From an uncultured beta proteobacterium (GTDB taxonomy: Bacteria; Pseudomonadota; Gammaproteobacteria; Burkholderiales; Burkholderiaceae_C), in NCBI GenBank assembly GCA_903886275.1, contig CAISLN010000037.1, positions 1-61,018 on the forward strand: DNA of 61,018 nucleotides. Direction: 5' to 3'. The notes under the pieces are model-generated. The model did no database searches. It worked only from the letters and a program-made list of their open reading frames with translations, and was not told the DNA's origin. Of this stretch, positions 1-10,166 are shown one piece after another. Each line of letters opens with the position of its first letter. The stretch's first letter is position 1. Position numbers and translations under genes: made by a program.

Positions 1-139
1 AATAATCCAAACGTGTCGGCATTGAATTTATGTATTTTAAATTGAGAGACGTATTATAACGCGTAACAACAAAAACAATAATTTATTTAAGCACTAGGTT
101 TTATTTTTGTGAGCAAAATTACTATTTTGCGTAAGTCCT
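1..139. other. AT-rich non-coding flank with a small inverted repeat
   Basis: The first ~140 bases are strikingly AT-rich against a GC-rich background, and all three forward frames carry stops here (for example at 43-45 and 54-56). A perfect 7-bp inverted repeat (GCAAAAT at 113-119, ATTTTGC at 124-130, 4-base loop) lies directly before the pilY1-like remnant. It could be the edge of an insertion or an intergenic region. Only the composition and the repeat are seen directly. Confidence 0.4.
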
Positions 140-325
140 ATGAATATCAATGGAAGCGTGGTGAGTGGCATTCGAATCGGTGCTGTTGGAAGTCCCTCCG
201 TTGTCACGGCTGGAGGCAAACCATTTTTGGTCAACCAGACATCTTCTGGTGTTGGTAATGTGTCGAAAATTTCTCCGCCCGGAGGAGGTGTTGGTCGCCG
301 CCTTACCTGGCAGCAAATACGTTGA
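140..325 (+). pseudogene. 3' remnant of a PilY1-like pilus tip/assembly protein
   Basis: A 61-codon frame opens only at about base 119, so the sequence upstream is not coding in this frame. The peptide (SGIRIGAVGSPSVVTAGG..., ending [10 protein letters not shown]) resembles the extreme C-terminus of PilY1, which typically ends in a Gly-Arg-Arg/Ile-x-Trp-x-x type motif. In betaproteobacteria pilY1 usually precedes a pilE-type pilin gene in the minor-pilin operon, and pilE follows here 14 bases after the stop. PilY1 is normally over 1000 residues, so this would be a truncated remnant. It could instead be an unrelated small protein. The identification is from memory of the family, not from an alignment. 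Confidence 0.45.
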
Positions 326-339
326 AAAGGATAGCAACG

Positions 340-759
340 ATGCGAAGTAATGGATTTACACTTATCGAACTCATGATTGTGGTCGCCATCCTTGGCCTAT
401 TGTCTGCAGTCGCTTTGCCGACTTATCGAAATCATGTTCTCAGGTCGCACCGTATTGACGCCAAAACAGCCTTGCTGGATCTGGCAAGTCGTCAGGAACG
501 GTATTTCACTACCAACAATGCGTACACGGTTAGTCCTGCCAACTTGGGTTATTCAGGTGCCCTGCCTGTCAGTGTGCCCAACGCAGCAGCGGCGACTTAT
601 GCCTTGTCCGTCGTGGTTCCAAGCAACTTGCAAGGCTACACGGCAACTGCAACACCTGTTGGCGGCCAAGCGAGTGATACCTGTGGCGCTTATTCGATCG
701 ATAACCTGGGTACCCAGGCGAACGCCGGTAATACAACAGCTACTGCCACTTGTTGGTAG
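340..759 (+). CDS. pilE: Type IV pilin, PilE family
   Basis: Type IV pilus subunit (major or minor pilin) inserted in the inner membrane and polymerised after prepilin peptidase cleavage. The N-terminus carries the class III signal: short leader MRSNG, then [20 protein letters not shown], with the Gly/Phe cleavage site, Glu at mature position 5 and a hydrophobic helix. Two cysteines near the C-terminus (CGAYS... and the penultimate Cys) fit the pilin D-region disulfide. I chose ATG 340 because an AAGGAT-like ribosome site lies about 8 bases upstream; a TTG at 322 in the same frame gives 6 more residues. About 139 residues is usual for PilE. It sits just after the pilY1 remnant and before a terminator-like hairpin. 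Confidence 0.88.
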   Translation: MRSNGFTLIELMIVVAILGLLSAVALPTYRNHVLRSHRIDAKTALLDLASRQERYFTTNNAYTVSPANLGYSGALPVSVPNAAAATYALSVVVPSNLQGYTATATPVGGQASDTCGAYSIDNLGTQANAGNTTATATCW

Positions 760-787
760 GCAGTCCATGCCGCCCTGATAGGGTGTG

Positions 788-816
788 CTGAGCCGTGTGG
801 CTCGATTTTGCATTTT
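788..816 (+). terminator. Probable terminator of the pil transcript
   Basis: GAGCC (790-794), a GTGT loop and GGCTC (799-803) form a short hairpin followed by GATTTTGCATTTT. It lies about 30 bases after the pilE stop, the right place for an intrinsic terminator. The stem is only 5 bp. Confidence 0.5.
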
Positions 817-879
817 CAGATCCGCGATGTGAGAATGGCAGCCACTACGGTCACAACTTCTTGAACTGAGGAAATGTCC

Positions 880-1455
880 ATGTTGAGCAGGTTTTTTGGC
901 AAACGCGATAAGTCGAGTGATTCGCCGACCAAAGAGGCGAAAGACACGCGTGGCCTGGAGGTCACCGAAGACGAGCCTGATGCCGCCTGGAAGAAGTGGG
1001 ACCGAGCGCTGGCCGCTCAGGATGCTGCACCGGCAAAATCTGGCGCCACGACGTCTGCTGTTCCGATTCCCCAGCTGCCACCTGTTCAAACCCCTGCACC
1101 TAACAAGCTGGCCCCTGCTGCGGATCAGCCCCTTGCTGTGGATCTGGATTTTGTGTTTCCGACCGCTGCCATGGCACTGGAGGAGCTGACGCTGGAGGAG
1201 CGCAAGCAGTTGGCCCTGGCGACCGTGGACCTGCACCACCACCGCATTGCCAACACCATCCGCACCCTATGGGGCTACAAGGAATGCGGCGTCTACATCA
1301 ACAAGCTGATCATGGCCGGTGGGGATGGCATGGGCCATGCACGGGTCGGCTTCAACCAAGAAGCGGTCGAGGCCATGCTGGTGCTCTCCGATATCCACGA
1401 TGCCGAGTTTGGTCCGCCGTCCCACTTTGGCGGTGGTCTGGGGATGTCACTGTAG
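880..1455 (+). CDS. Conserved-looking protein of unknown function
   Basis: Encodes about 191 residues that I do not recognise. The N-terminal third (MLSRFFGKRDKSSDSPTKEA) is charged and the middle (to about residue 90) is Ala/Pro-rich and probably disordered. The C-terminal half looks folded, with a His-rich stretch (VDLHHHRIANTIRTLWG), one Cys and a Gly-rich tail. There is no signal peptide or membrane segment. GAGGAA at 868-873 abuts ATG 874 but sits 6 bases from ATG 880, so 880 is preferred. It is transcribed alone and converges on the helicase gene with 9 bases between stops. Confidence 0.6.
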   Translation: MLSRFFGKRDKSSDSPTKEAKDTRGLEVTEDEPDAAWKKWDRALAAQDAAPAKSGATTSAVPIPQLPPVQTPAPNKLAPAADQPLAVDLDFVFPTAAMALEELTLEERKQLALATVDLHHHRIANTIRTLWGYKECGVYINKLIMAGGDGMGHARVGFNQEAVEAMLVLSDIHDAEFGPPSHFGGGLGMSL

Positions 1456-1464
1456 GCGACAGGC

Positions 1465-3573
1465 TCAGCGCAGCTTGCTCGCCGCCGCTGCAGAAGCTTG
1501 TGCCTTGAGCGCAAATTCCGCCCGCAGCGCGCGCAATTTTTCCCGTGGATCTTCCTTGACCGTGGTCTGATCCAACCCCATCTCGGCAATAAAGCGGCTG
1601 GGCAGGGCGGCCACCAGTTCGCGCCCCTTTTTGCGCCTACGCGTCCAGCTCACCGCCAGGCTGCGCTGGGCGCGGGTAATGCCCACGTACATCAGGCGGC
1701 GTTCTTCTTGCAGGCGGGTGGCCAGGTCCTCGTTGACGGCCTCCTCGTCGCGCACCACGCCACCATCGGCGCCCGTTGTTTCCTTGAGCTTGAAGGGCAG
1801 CACGCCCTCGTTTACACCGATCAGCATCACATGCGGCCACTCCAGCCCCTTGGAGGCGTGCAGGGTGGACAGCGTCACCACGTTTTGTTCCTTTTCGCGC
1901 TCGGAGAGGGTGGAGATCAGTGCGATGGTCTGCGACACCTCCAAAAGGTTTTTGATCTCGCGCTCGTCAACGCCCGCCACACCCTCCACCTGGCCGCCAC
2001 AGCGCTGCGCCATCCAATCGCAAAACTCGACCACGTTGGACCATTTGGCGGCGGCGAGCTTCTCGCTTTCCTCGCCGCTGTAGATGTGTTTTTCGTAGCC
2101 AATTTCCTTCAGCCATTCGGCTAGAAACAGGCGTGCGTTCTCCGCGCCCTCGGTATGGCGCGCACGGAACTGCAGGTCGTTCACATAGCGGCCGAACTCG
2201 TGCAGGCTGCCCAGGGCCTTGCCACCGAGTGCCGCGCTTAGGGAGGCGGAAAACAGCGCCTCGAACAGGCTGAGCTTGTACTGGCCGGCATACACGCCCA
2301 GCGTGCCCAAGGTCTGGTGGCCGATGCCGCGCTTGGGTGTGGTCACAGCCCGCACAAAGGCCGGGTCGTCATTGTTGTTGGCCCATAGCCGGAACCAGGC
2401 GCAGAGGTCGCGTATTTCGGCGCGGTCAAAGAAGCTCTGCCCGCCAGACACCTTGTAGGGAATATTCGCCTTGCGCAGCGCCTTCTCAAACGGTTTTGCC
2501 TGGTGGTTGGCGCGGTACAGCACGGCAAAATCACGGAACTCACGGTATTGCTGGCCCTCCTGCGCCAAGCCCCCTTCGGCGCGCAGGCTCTGGATGCGGG
2601 CCACGGCGCGTTCGGCCTCATGCTCCTCGCTGTCGGCATCGATCACGCGCACCGGCTCGCCCTCGCCCAGGTCGCTCCACAGGTTCTTGGGGTAGAGCTT
2701 GGGGTTGGGGCCAATCACATTGTTGGCCGCGCGCAGGATGGCCGAGGTGGAGCGGTAGTTTTGCTCCAGCGTGATGACTTTCAGCGCCGGAAAGTCCACC
2801 GGCAACCGGCGCAAATTGTCCAGCGTGGCGCCGCGCCAGCCGTAGATCGACTGGTCGTCATCGCCCACGGCGGTAAAGCGCGCTTCGTCTGCCGTCTCAC
2901 CCACCAAGAGCTTGAGCATCTCGTACTGCGTGGCATTGGTGTCCTGGTATTCGTCCACCAGCACATGGCCCATCTGGGCCTGCCAGCGGTGGCGCACCTC
3001 GGAATGGTTTTGCAGCAGTTTGAGCGGCAGGCTGATCAGGTCATCAAAGTCCACGCTCTGGTAGGCCGTCAGGCGCTCCTGGTAATGGCCCATGACGATG
3101 GCGGCCTGGCGCTCGTTGTCATTGGTGGCAGCGGCGAGCGCCTGTTCGGCATTCAGGCCGGCACTTTTCCAGCCGCTGATGGTCCACTGCCAGGCCCTTG
3201 CGGTAGCCGCGTCCACTGTGCCACCGGCGTCCTTCAGAATACTGGTGACATCGTCGGTGTCGATGATCGAAAAGGCGGGTTTGAGGCCCATCACCGCACC
3301 GTCCTGGCGCAGCATGCGTACCCCCAGCGAGTGGAAGGTACACACCACCACATCCTTGGCCGGCTTGCCGATCAGGCTCTTGGTGCGCTCGCGCATCTCG
3401 GCGGCGGCCTTGTTGGTAAAGGTGATGGCCGCTATGCGTTTGGCAGCCATGCCGGTCTGGATCAGGCGTGCAATTTTGTGCGTGATCACCCGCGTCTTGC
3501 CCGAGCCCGCACCGGCGAGCACCAGGCAGGGGCCGTGCAGAAAATTGACGGCCTCTTGCTGGGCCAGGTTCAT
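1465..3573 (-). CDS. rep: ATP-dependent DNA helicase, Rep/UvrD family (SF1A)
   Basis: A 3'-5' DNA helicase that unwinds duplex DNA and displaces proteins ahead of replication forks. With the start at 3573 (MNLAQQEAV) the Walker A GAGSGKT lies at residues 21-27. Motif II DEYQDTN, motif III GDDDQSIYGWRGA, motif IV LEQNYRS and motif VI YVGITRAQRSL follow in order. The CTFHSLG segment and ~700-residue length favour Rep over UvrD. The frame stays open to ATG 3711, directly abutting the priA stop (TAAATG), with another ATG at 3606. The extra N-terminal residues are low-complexity and partly encoded by a dispersed repeat, so the later start is preferred. It is co-directional with priA, which also acts in fork restart. 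Confidence 0.85.
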   Translation of the reverse strand: MNLAQQEAVNFLHGPCLVLAGAGSGKTRVITHKIARLIQTGMAAKRIAAITFTNKAAAEMRERTKSLIGKPAKDVVVCTFHSLGVRMLRQDGAVMGLKPAFSIIDTDDVTSILKDAGGTVDAATARAWQWTISGWKSAGLNAEQALAAATNDNERQAAIVMGHYQERLTAYQSVDFDDLISLPLKLLQNHSEVRHRWQAQMGHVLVDEYQDTNATQYEMLKLLVGETADEARFTAVGDDDQSIYGWRGATLDNLRRLPVDFPALKVITLEQNYRSTSAILRAANNVIGPNPKLYPKNLWSDLGEGEPVRVIDADSEEHEAERAVARIQSLRAEGGLAQEGQQYREFRDFAVLYRANHQAKPFEKALRKANIPYKVSGGQSFFDRAEIRDLCAWFRLWANNNDDPAFVRAVTTPKRGIGHQTLGTLGVYAGQYKLSLFEALFSASLSAALGGKALGSLHEFGRYVNDLQFRARHTEGAENARLFLAEWLKEIGYEKHIYSGEESEKLAAAKWSNVVEFCDWMAQRCGGQVEGVAGVDEREIKNLLEVSQTIALISTLSEREKEQNVVTLSTLHASKGLEWPHVMLIGVNEGVLPFKLKETTGADGGVVRDEEAVNEDLATRLQEERRLMYVGITRAQRSLAVSWTRRRKKGRELVAALPSRFIAEMGLDQTTVKEDPREKLRALRAEFALKAQASAAAASKLR

Positions 3574-3711
3574 ACCGGAGGAGGCTGAGGAGGAGGGGGG
3601 AGACATGCGGGGGGATGCAAACGAAGAGGCGAAGGCTGATCTTAACGGCAGCGACCCACAGGCGTCAGGCGCTGATGCGCCTTCCTGGGCAGCGAGCGAG
3701 CGTGGGGGCAT

Positions 3712-5940
<2,229 letters not shown>

Positions 5941-6078
5941 GAACAGGGGGGCAAAAGCAGTGGACCGGTCATTGCGCGATGGTAGCCGGGTCCCGTTTGG
6001 CCTGTTTGTTGATGTGAATCTGAGGAAAGTTGGCTAAGTAGTTGATTTACAAGCCGTTTCTGCGGAGTCCCTGATTTC

Positions 6079-6087
6079 TGTGGATAA
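6079..6087 (-). promoter_or_regulatory. Perfect DnaA-box consensus upstream of priA
   Basis: TGTGGATAA on the plus strand is the exact complement of the consensus TTATCCACA. It lies about 140 bases upstream of the priA start. A single 9-mer can occur by chance, but its place before a replication-restart gene makes DnaA control possible. Confidence 0.35.
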
Positions 6088-6115
6088 CTTTGTTTATATC
6101 TTCCTGGGAGTCGCT

Positions 6116-6142
6116 CCAAAGCCTTGATCTGCAAGGCTTTGG
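6116..6142. repeat. 10-bp perfect inverted repeat
   Basis: CCAAAGCCTT (6116-6125) and AAGGCTTTGG (6133-6142) are exact reverse complements around a 7-base loop. No T-run follows on either strand, so it looks more like a protein-binding dyad or RNA hairpin than a terminator. Confidence 0.5.
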
Positions 6143-6320
6143 CTGGAATGCCCGGAAAAAACGCAAAGTTTTTAATCCTTATAAATCAAGGACTTACGAG
6201 CGCTATGGGGTTTGTAGCGCGCCATGTGCCTTTTTTGCAATGCTGCTTTGCCGCACGCACTATTTTGTGCATAACTGAAACAGACAGAACTTGCATGGCG
6301 GCCAAAACATGCTAGACAAA

Positions 6321-7430
6321 TTAGGTTCGCTGGGCTTTGGAGTGGCTGTGCACGGCTTCCACCAGCGCCGCCACGTTTTCGGGTGGTGTGTACTGACTTA
6401 TGCCGTGGCCGAGGTTGAAAATCTGCGTGGGACCGGTTCCTGTGCCCTGGTATGGCGCGCCAAAGCTGTCCAGAACGCGCCCAACTTCCGTCGCAATCTG
6501 GGCCGGCGGTGCAAAAAGTACATTGGGGTCGATATTTCCTTGCAAGGCCTTGCCGGGACCGTTTTCAGCACCTCCAACCAGGGCGCGCGCGCTGCCCAGA
6601 TTGACGGTCCAGTCCACGCCCAGCACCTCGCAGTCCAGCGGTGCCATCTCTTTGAGCCACAGGCCACCACCCTTGGTGAACACCAGGCGCGGCACGATCT
6701 GGCCGTCGGTGCCCACTCGCTTGAGTTGCGCCAGCACGCGTTTGGTGTACTCCAGCGAAAACGACTGGAAGGCACCATCGGCCAGCACACCACCCCAGCT
6801 GTCAAAAATCATCACCGCCTGGGCGCCGGCGTCGATCTGGGCGTTCAGGTAGGTGGCCACGGCATCGGCGTTGATGGCCAGGATGCGGTGCATCAGGTCG
6901 GGGCGGCTGTACAGCATGGTCTTGACCATTCTGTAATCGTCCGATCCCTTGCCCTCGACCATGTAGCAGGCCAGGGTCCAGGGGCTGCCGGAAAAGCCTA
7001 TCAGCGGCACCCGGCCATTCAGGGCCTTGCGGATGGAAGTGACGGCGTCAAACACATAGCGCAGCTTTTCCATGTCGGGCACTTCGAGCTTGTCCACGGC
7101 GGCTTCATCGCGCACGGAAGTGGCAAAGCGCGGGCCTTCACCTTGGGCGAAGGACAGTCCCAGGCCCATGGCGTCGGGCACGGTCAAGATGTCGCTGAAC
7201 AAAATGGCGGCGTCCAGCGGATAGCGTTCCAGCGGCTGCAAGGTCACCTCGGTGGCGTAGTCGGTGTTGGTGGCCAGACCCATGAAGCTGCCCGCGCGGG
7301 CCCGCGTGGCGCAGTACTCGGGCAGGTAACGACCGGCCTGGCGCATCAGCCACAGGGGCGTGTAGGGCGTGGCCTGGCGCATGCATGCGCGCAAAAAAGT
7401 GTCGTTCTGGAGCGGGGCGTAAGAGGTCAT
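6321..7430 (-). CDS. hemE: Uroporphyrinogen decarboxylase
   Basis: Decarboxylates the four acetate groups of uroporphyrinogen III to give coproporphyrinogen III in cytoplasmic haem synthesis. Family signatures are clear: the N-terminal [13 protein letters not shown] motif with the catalytic Arg, and [19 protein letters not shown] in the middle. From ATG 7430 ([16 protein letters not shown]) the length is 369 residues, about the usual ~355-370. The frame extends to 7493, but those residues do not look like HemE. It is in the same orientation as the downstream priA and the upstream dsbD-like gene, but separated from priA by 380 bases, so probably transcribed on its own. Confidence 0.95.
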   Translation of the reverse strand: MTSYAPLQNDTFLRACMRQATPYTPLWLMRQAGRYLPEYCATRARAGSFMGLATNTDYATEVTLQPLERYPLDAAILFSDILTVPDAMGLGLSFAQGEGPRFATSVRDEAAVDKLEVPDMEKLRYVFDAVTSIRKALNGRVPLIGFSGSPWTLACYMVEGKGSDDYRMVKTMLYSRPDLMHRILAINADAVATYLNAQIDAGAQAVMIFDSWGGVLADGAFQSFSLEYTKRVLAQLKRVGTDGQIVPRLVFTKGGGLWLKEMAPLDCEVLGVDWTVNLGSARALVGGAENGPGKALQGNIDPNVLFAPPAQIATEVGRVLDSFGAPYQGTGTGPTQIFNLGHGISQYTPPENVAALVEAVHSHSKAQRT

Positions 7431-7513
7431 GGAGCGGCGTACCTGGGTGATTGCGGGGATGGCCCATTGTCGCAGTTGAAATTCGCACCGCACTTGACCT
7501 GATGCAGGGGGCG

Positions 7514-9703
7514 CTACAAGCCTGCCAACGCGCCCTGCAATGCGTCCGCGCCCAGTATTTCCGAGAAGACCACCGGCGCGTGACCGTTCTGATAGAGCAC
7601 ATACACCGGCACGCCGCTACGTCCCAGGGCGCTGAGGGCCTGGCTGATGGCCGGATCGCGCCGGGTCCAGTCGGCGCGCAGCAGGGTGACGTTTTTGGCG
7701 GCGAAATCGGCCAGCACCTCGGCCTTGGCCAGGGTGTTCTTCTTGTTGTACTGGCAGGTAATGCACCAGGCGGCGGTAAAGTCCACAAATACCGGCTTGC
7801 CCGCTGCCAGCTCGGCGTCCACCCGGCCCGGCACCCAAGGCTGCCAGCCGCCTGCGCCAGTCGCACTGCCGGTTGCTGCTGGCGCGTCTTCGAGCTTGAA
7901 AATATTCGGACCCAGGCCGACCGCCAGCAGCAGGCCGGCGGCCAGGGACAGCGTGGCCAGGATGCTGCGGCTGCGCCCGCGCAGGTTCAGGCACCAGACC
8001 AGCAGGGCCAGGCACAGCAGCAGGGCTAGCAGGCTGGCGGCGCCGTCCACTCCGCTCAAATGGCCCAGCACCCAGAGCAGCCAGACCACCGTGGCCCACA
8101 TCGGAAAGGCCATGAAGCGGCGCAGCGTGTCCATCCAGGCGCCAGGCCGGGGCAGCAACTTGCCCACGGCAGGCACCCAACTGGCGGCCAGGTAGGGCAG
8201 GGCAAGTCCCAGGCCCAGCGCGGCAAAAATGCCCAGCGCCTGCGCGGCCGGCAGCGCAATTGCGTAACCCAGCGAGGCGCCCATGAACGGGGCGGTGCAG
8301 GGCGAGGCAATCGCCACCGCCAGCACGCCGGACAAAAAGGCGTCTCCCAGGGGGTGGCGCAGCTGCATTGCGGCCAGATTGCCGGGCAGCAGATTGCCCA
8401 CCTCCAATTGGCCCATCAGGTTCAGGCCGATCAGCGTGAACAGCAGGGCCAGCACGGCAATCACAGCGGGTGACTGCAGCTGAAAGCCCCAGCCCAGTTG
8501 CTCGCCCGCAGCGCGCAGTCCCAGCATCAGTCCACCCAGCGCCAGAAAGGACAGCACCACGCCAGCGGTATAGGCCAGGCCCAGGGCGCGGTGGCTGTGG
8601 CGCTCACCGGGCTTGGTGAAGGCCAGCACCTTGATCGCCAGCACCGGGAACACGCAGGGCATCAGGTTCAGGATCAGCCCACCCAAGAGGGCCGCGGCCA
8701 GTGCCAGTGCAAAGGCGCCCAGGCTCTGGTCGGCCAGCGGCGCCGGTGCCACCGGGTTGCTCAAGGCATTGTTTGCAAGAGGCTCGCTGGCGCCAGGGCC
8801 GCTGTTAAGGGTCGGCCAGTTGCCAGTGACCGGCGCTTCGGTGCGCAGGCTTATGCCGTCCAGCGCCAGCACAAAGCCCAGTTGCTTGGGCGACTCGCTG
8901 CGCAGGCTGGACAGGGCCATGGTGCTGGACCAGCTGCCATCGGCCTGCCAGCTTTGCGGCGCGCCGTCGGTGGGCGAGGGCGAGCGCGCGGTCTCCACAA
9001 TTTCCGGCGTTTCAATAAAGGCGCTGATGGACTTGCCACGCCAAGCGGCAGGCAGTCCCTGCACGGTGAGCGTCAGGCCCTGCTGGCCCAGTTGCGCGGC
9101 GGACTTGCCGGTCAGAGGCAGGGGCTGGGCGGCCTGCGCCTGTTCAAAGGCGGCGCCGTGCAGGGCGGTGGAGCCACGCAGCGGCAGTTGCAGCACAAAG
9201 CTGCCGTCTTGGGGCACGCATTCCTGCTTGCACACCAGCCAGGAGGCGGCCAGCTTCACTTCCAGGTTGTCGGCGCCGGGCGCTGGCGCAAAGCTTTTGC
9301 CGATGGTCAGCGGCACCGGTAGCAGCACAGTGCCGTCGTAACCAAAATTGGACAGGCTGCCGATGTTGATTTTTTGCGGTGTCGGCCAGGCAATTTCGCC
9401 TGCGCTCACACCGGCCGGCAGGCTCCAGTCCAGCCGCGTGGGCAGGCCGGAGTCGCCGGCATTCTTCCAGTAGGTGTGCCAGTGCGGCTGGTGCGCAATT
9501 TGCAAACCGACCCAGACCGTCTTGCCCGCTCCCACACCGTCGGGCGCAAAGGCCATGAGTTCGGCGCGTACCTGTTCGGTTTGCACCACGCTAGCGCTCG
9601 CCGACGGTTTGGAGAACTGCGCCAAGGCGCTGCCGCACAGCATTGCCAGACAGAGCGCAGCCAGACGCAAGCGCGATTCAAAAGGAGAAAACAACCGGTT
9701 CAT
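7514..9703 (-). CDS. dsbD: Protein-disulfide reductase, DsbD/ScsB type
   Basis: Moves electrons from the cytoplasm across the inner membrane to periplasmic thiol proteins. It has an N-terminal signal peptide ending GSALAQ, then a periplasmic domain with a CKQEC pair (about residues 179-183), more like ScsB than classical DsbD. A central eight-helix core follows with the paired membrane cysteines in NLMPCVFPV and [10 protein letters not shown]. The C-terminal thioredoxin domain has the active site WCITC. The length of 729 residues exceeds DsbD (~570) and fits the ScsB-like branch, which in enterobacteria is linked to copper tolerance. ATG 9703 has AAGGAG about 10 bases upstream. No scsA/C/D neighbours are seen. 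Confidence 0.88.
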   Translation of the reverse strand: MNRLFSPFESRLRLAALCLAMLCGSALAQFSKPSASASVVQTEQVRAELMAFAPDGVGAGKTVWVGLQIAHQPHWHTYWKNAGDSGLPTRLDWSLPAGVSAGEIAWPTPQKINIGSLSNFGYDGTVLLPVPLTIGKSFAPAPGADNLEVKLAASWLVCKQECVPQDGSFVLQLPLRGSTALHGAAFEQAQAAQPLPLTGKSAAQLGQQGLTLTVQGLPAAWRGKSISAFIETPEIVETARSPSPTDGAPQSWQADGSWSSTMALSSLRSESPKQLGFVLALDGISLRTEAPVTGNWPTLNSGPGASEPLANNALSNPVAPAPLADQSLGAFALALAAALLGGLILNLMPCVFPVLAIKVLAFTKPGERHSHRALGLAYTAGVVLSFLALGGLMLGLRAAGEQLGWGFQLQSPAVIAVLALLFTLIGLNLMGQLEVGNLLPGNLAAMQLRHPLGDAFLSGVLAVAIASPCTAPFMGASLGYAIALPAAQALGIFAALGLGLALPYLAASWVPAVGKLLPRPGAWMDTLRRFMAFPMWATVVWLLWVLGHLSGVDGAASLLALLLCLALLVWCLNLRGRSRSILATLSLAAGLLLAVGLGPNIFKLEDAPAATGSATGAGGWQPWVPGRVDAELAAGKPVFVDFTAAWCITCQYNKKNTLAKAEVLADFAAKNVTLLRADWTRRDPAISQALSALGRSGVPVYVLYQNGHAPVVFSEILGADALQGALAGL

Positions 9704-9780
9704 AGTCGGGGCCGGCGCATAGCGCCAAGAGGTGAGAGAAGGGATTTTTCGGCGCTGAAGCGCCAGCGCGCATTGTCGCC

Positions 9781-10149
9781 TTAGTCGCCTGACACTGCAG
9801 CGTCGGTGAATACGGCCGGCAACTTCTTTGGGGCACGGATGCGCAACTGCTTGTTGACGTTCTCCTGGCCGAACACCACCTCGATGTCGGCCACCGCCAC
9901 GCCAAACAGCGGCGCCAGAAAGCGCACCATGTGATCGGTGGCCTTGCCATCGCGCGGGGCGGCGGTCACGCTGATCTTGAGCTGCGTGCCCTTGGGCTTG
10001 CCTATCGCGTCCTTGCTGGCGGAGGGCTTGCCCAGCACATTGAGCACCAGCACCTCGCCATCCCAGCCAAAGAAGCTGTCGCCGGTGCGGTTGCGCGGTG
10101 CTGCCGGCTCAGTCTTGTTGCCGGCTTTGGATCGTTGCTTGGTGGCCAT
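9781..10149 (-). CDS. DUF167 family protein (YggU-like)
   Basis: 122-residue protein with the DUF167 fold: GEVLVLNVLGKPSASKDAIG near the start of the domain, then LKISVTAAPRDGKATDHMVRFLAPLFGV, the family's most conserved segment. The N-terminal ~25 residues are basic and probably disordered. Family function is unknown. It is divergent from the radical SAM gene with only 17 bases between start codons, and lies 77 bases upstream of the dsbD-like gene on the same strand. Confidence 0.8.
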   Translation of the reverse strand: MATKQRSKAGNKTEPAAPRNRTGDSFFGWDGEVLVLNVLGKPSASKDAIGKPKGTQLKISVTAAPRDGKATDHMVRFLAPLFGVAVADIEVVFGQENVNKQLRIRAPKKLPAVFTDAAVSGD

Positions 10150-10153
10150 GCTT

Positions 10154-10160
10154 TGATAAT
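10154..10160 (+). promoter_or_regulatory. Possible -10 element placing the transcript start at the radical SAM start codon
   Basis: TGATAAT ends 6 bases before ATG 10167, the spacing expected between a sigma-70 -10 box and +1. No Shine-Dalgarno fits between it and the ATG, so the mRNA may be leaderless. No good -35 is seen. Confidence 0.35.
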
Positions 10161-10166
10161 ACGACC

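Larger units (their letters stand above)
5941..6320. other. 380-bp intergenic region between priA and hemE
   Basis: No convincing gene: the short forward frames here (6090-6278 and 6124-6315) have no family resemblance or ribosome site. The region is AT-rich for this genome and must carry the priA promoter. It contains a perfect DnaA-box match and a 10-bp inverted repeat (listed separately), a near-match TGTGCATAA around 6266-6274 and an AT-rich run near 6170-6190. Confidence 0.7.

Noticed and set aside
6116..6142. Terminator between hemE and priA
   Set aside because: The hairpin is strong but no T-run follows on either strand.
6090..6315. Two short frames in the priA-hemE gap
   Set aside because: No ribosome site or family resemblance; the region is better explained as regulatory.
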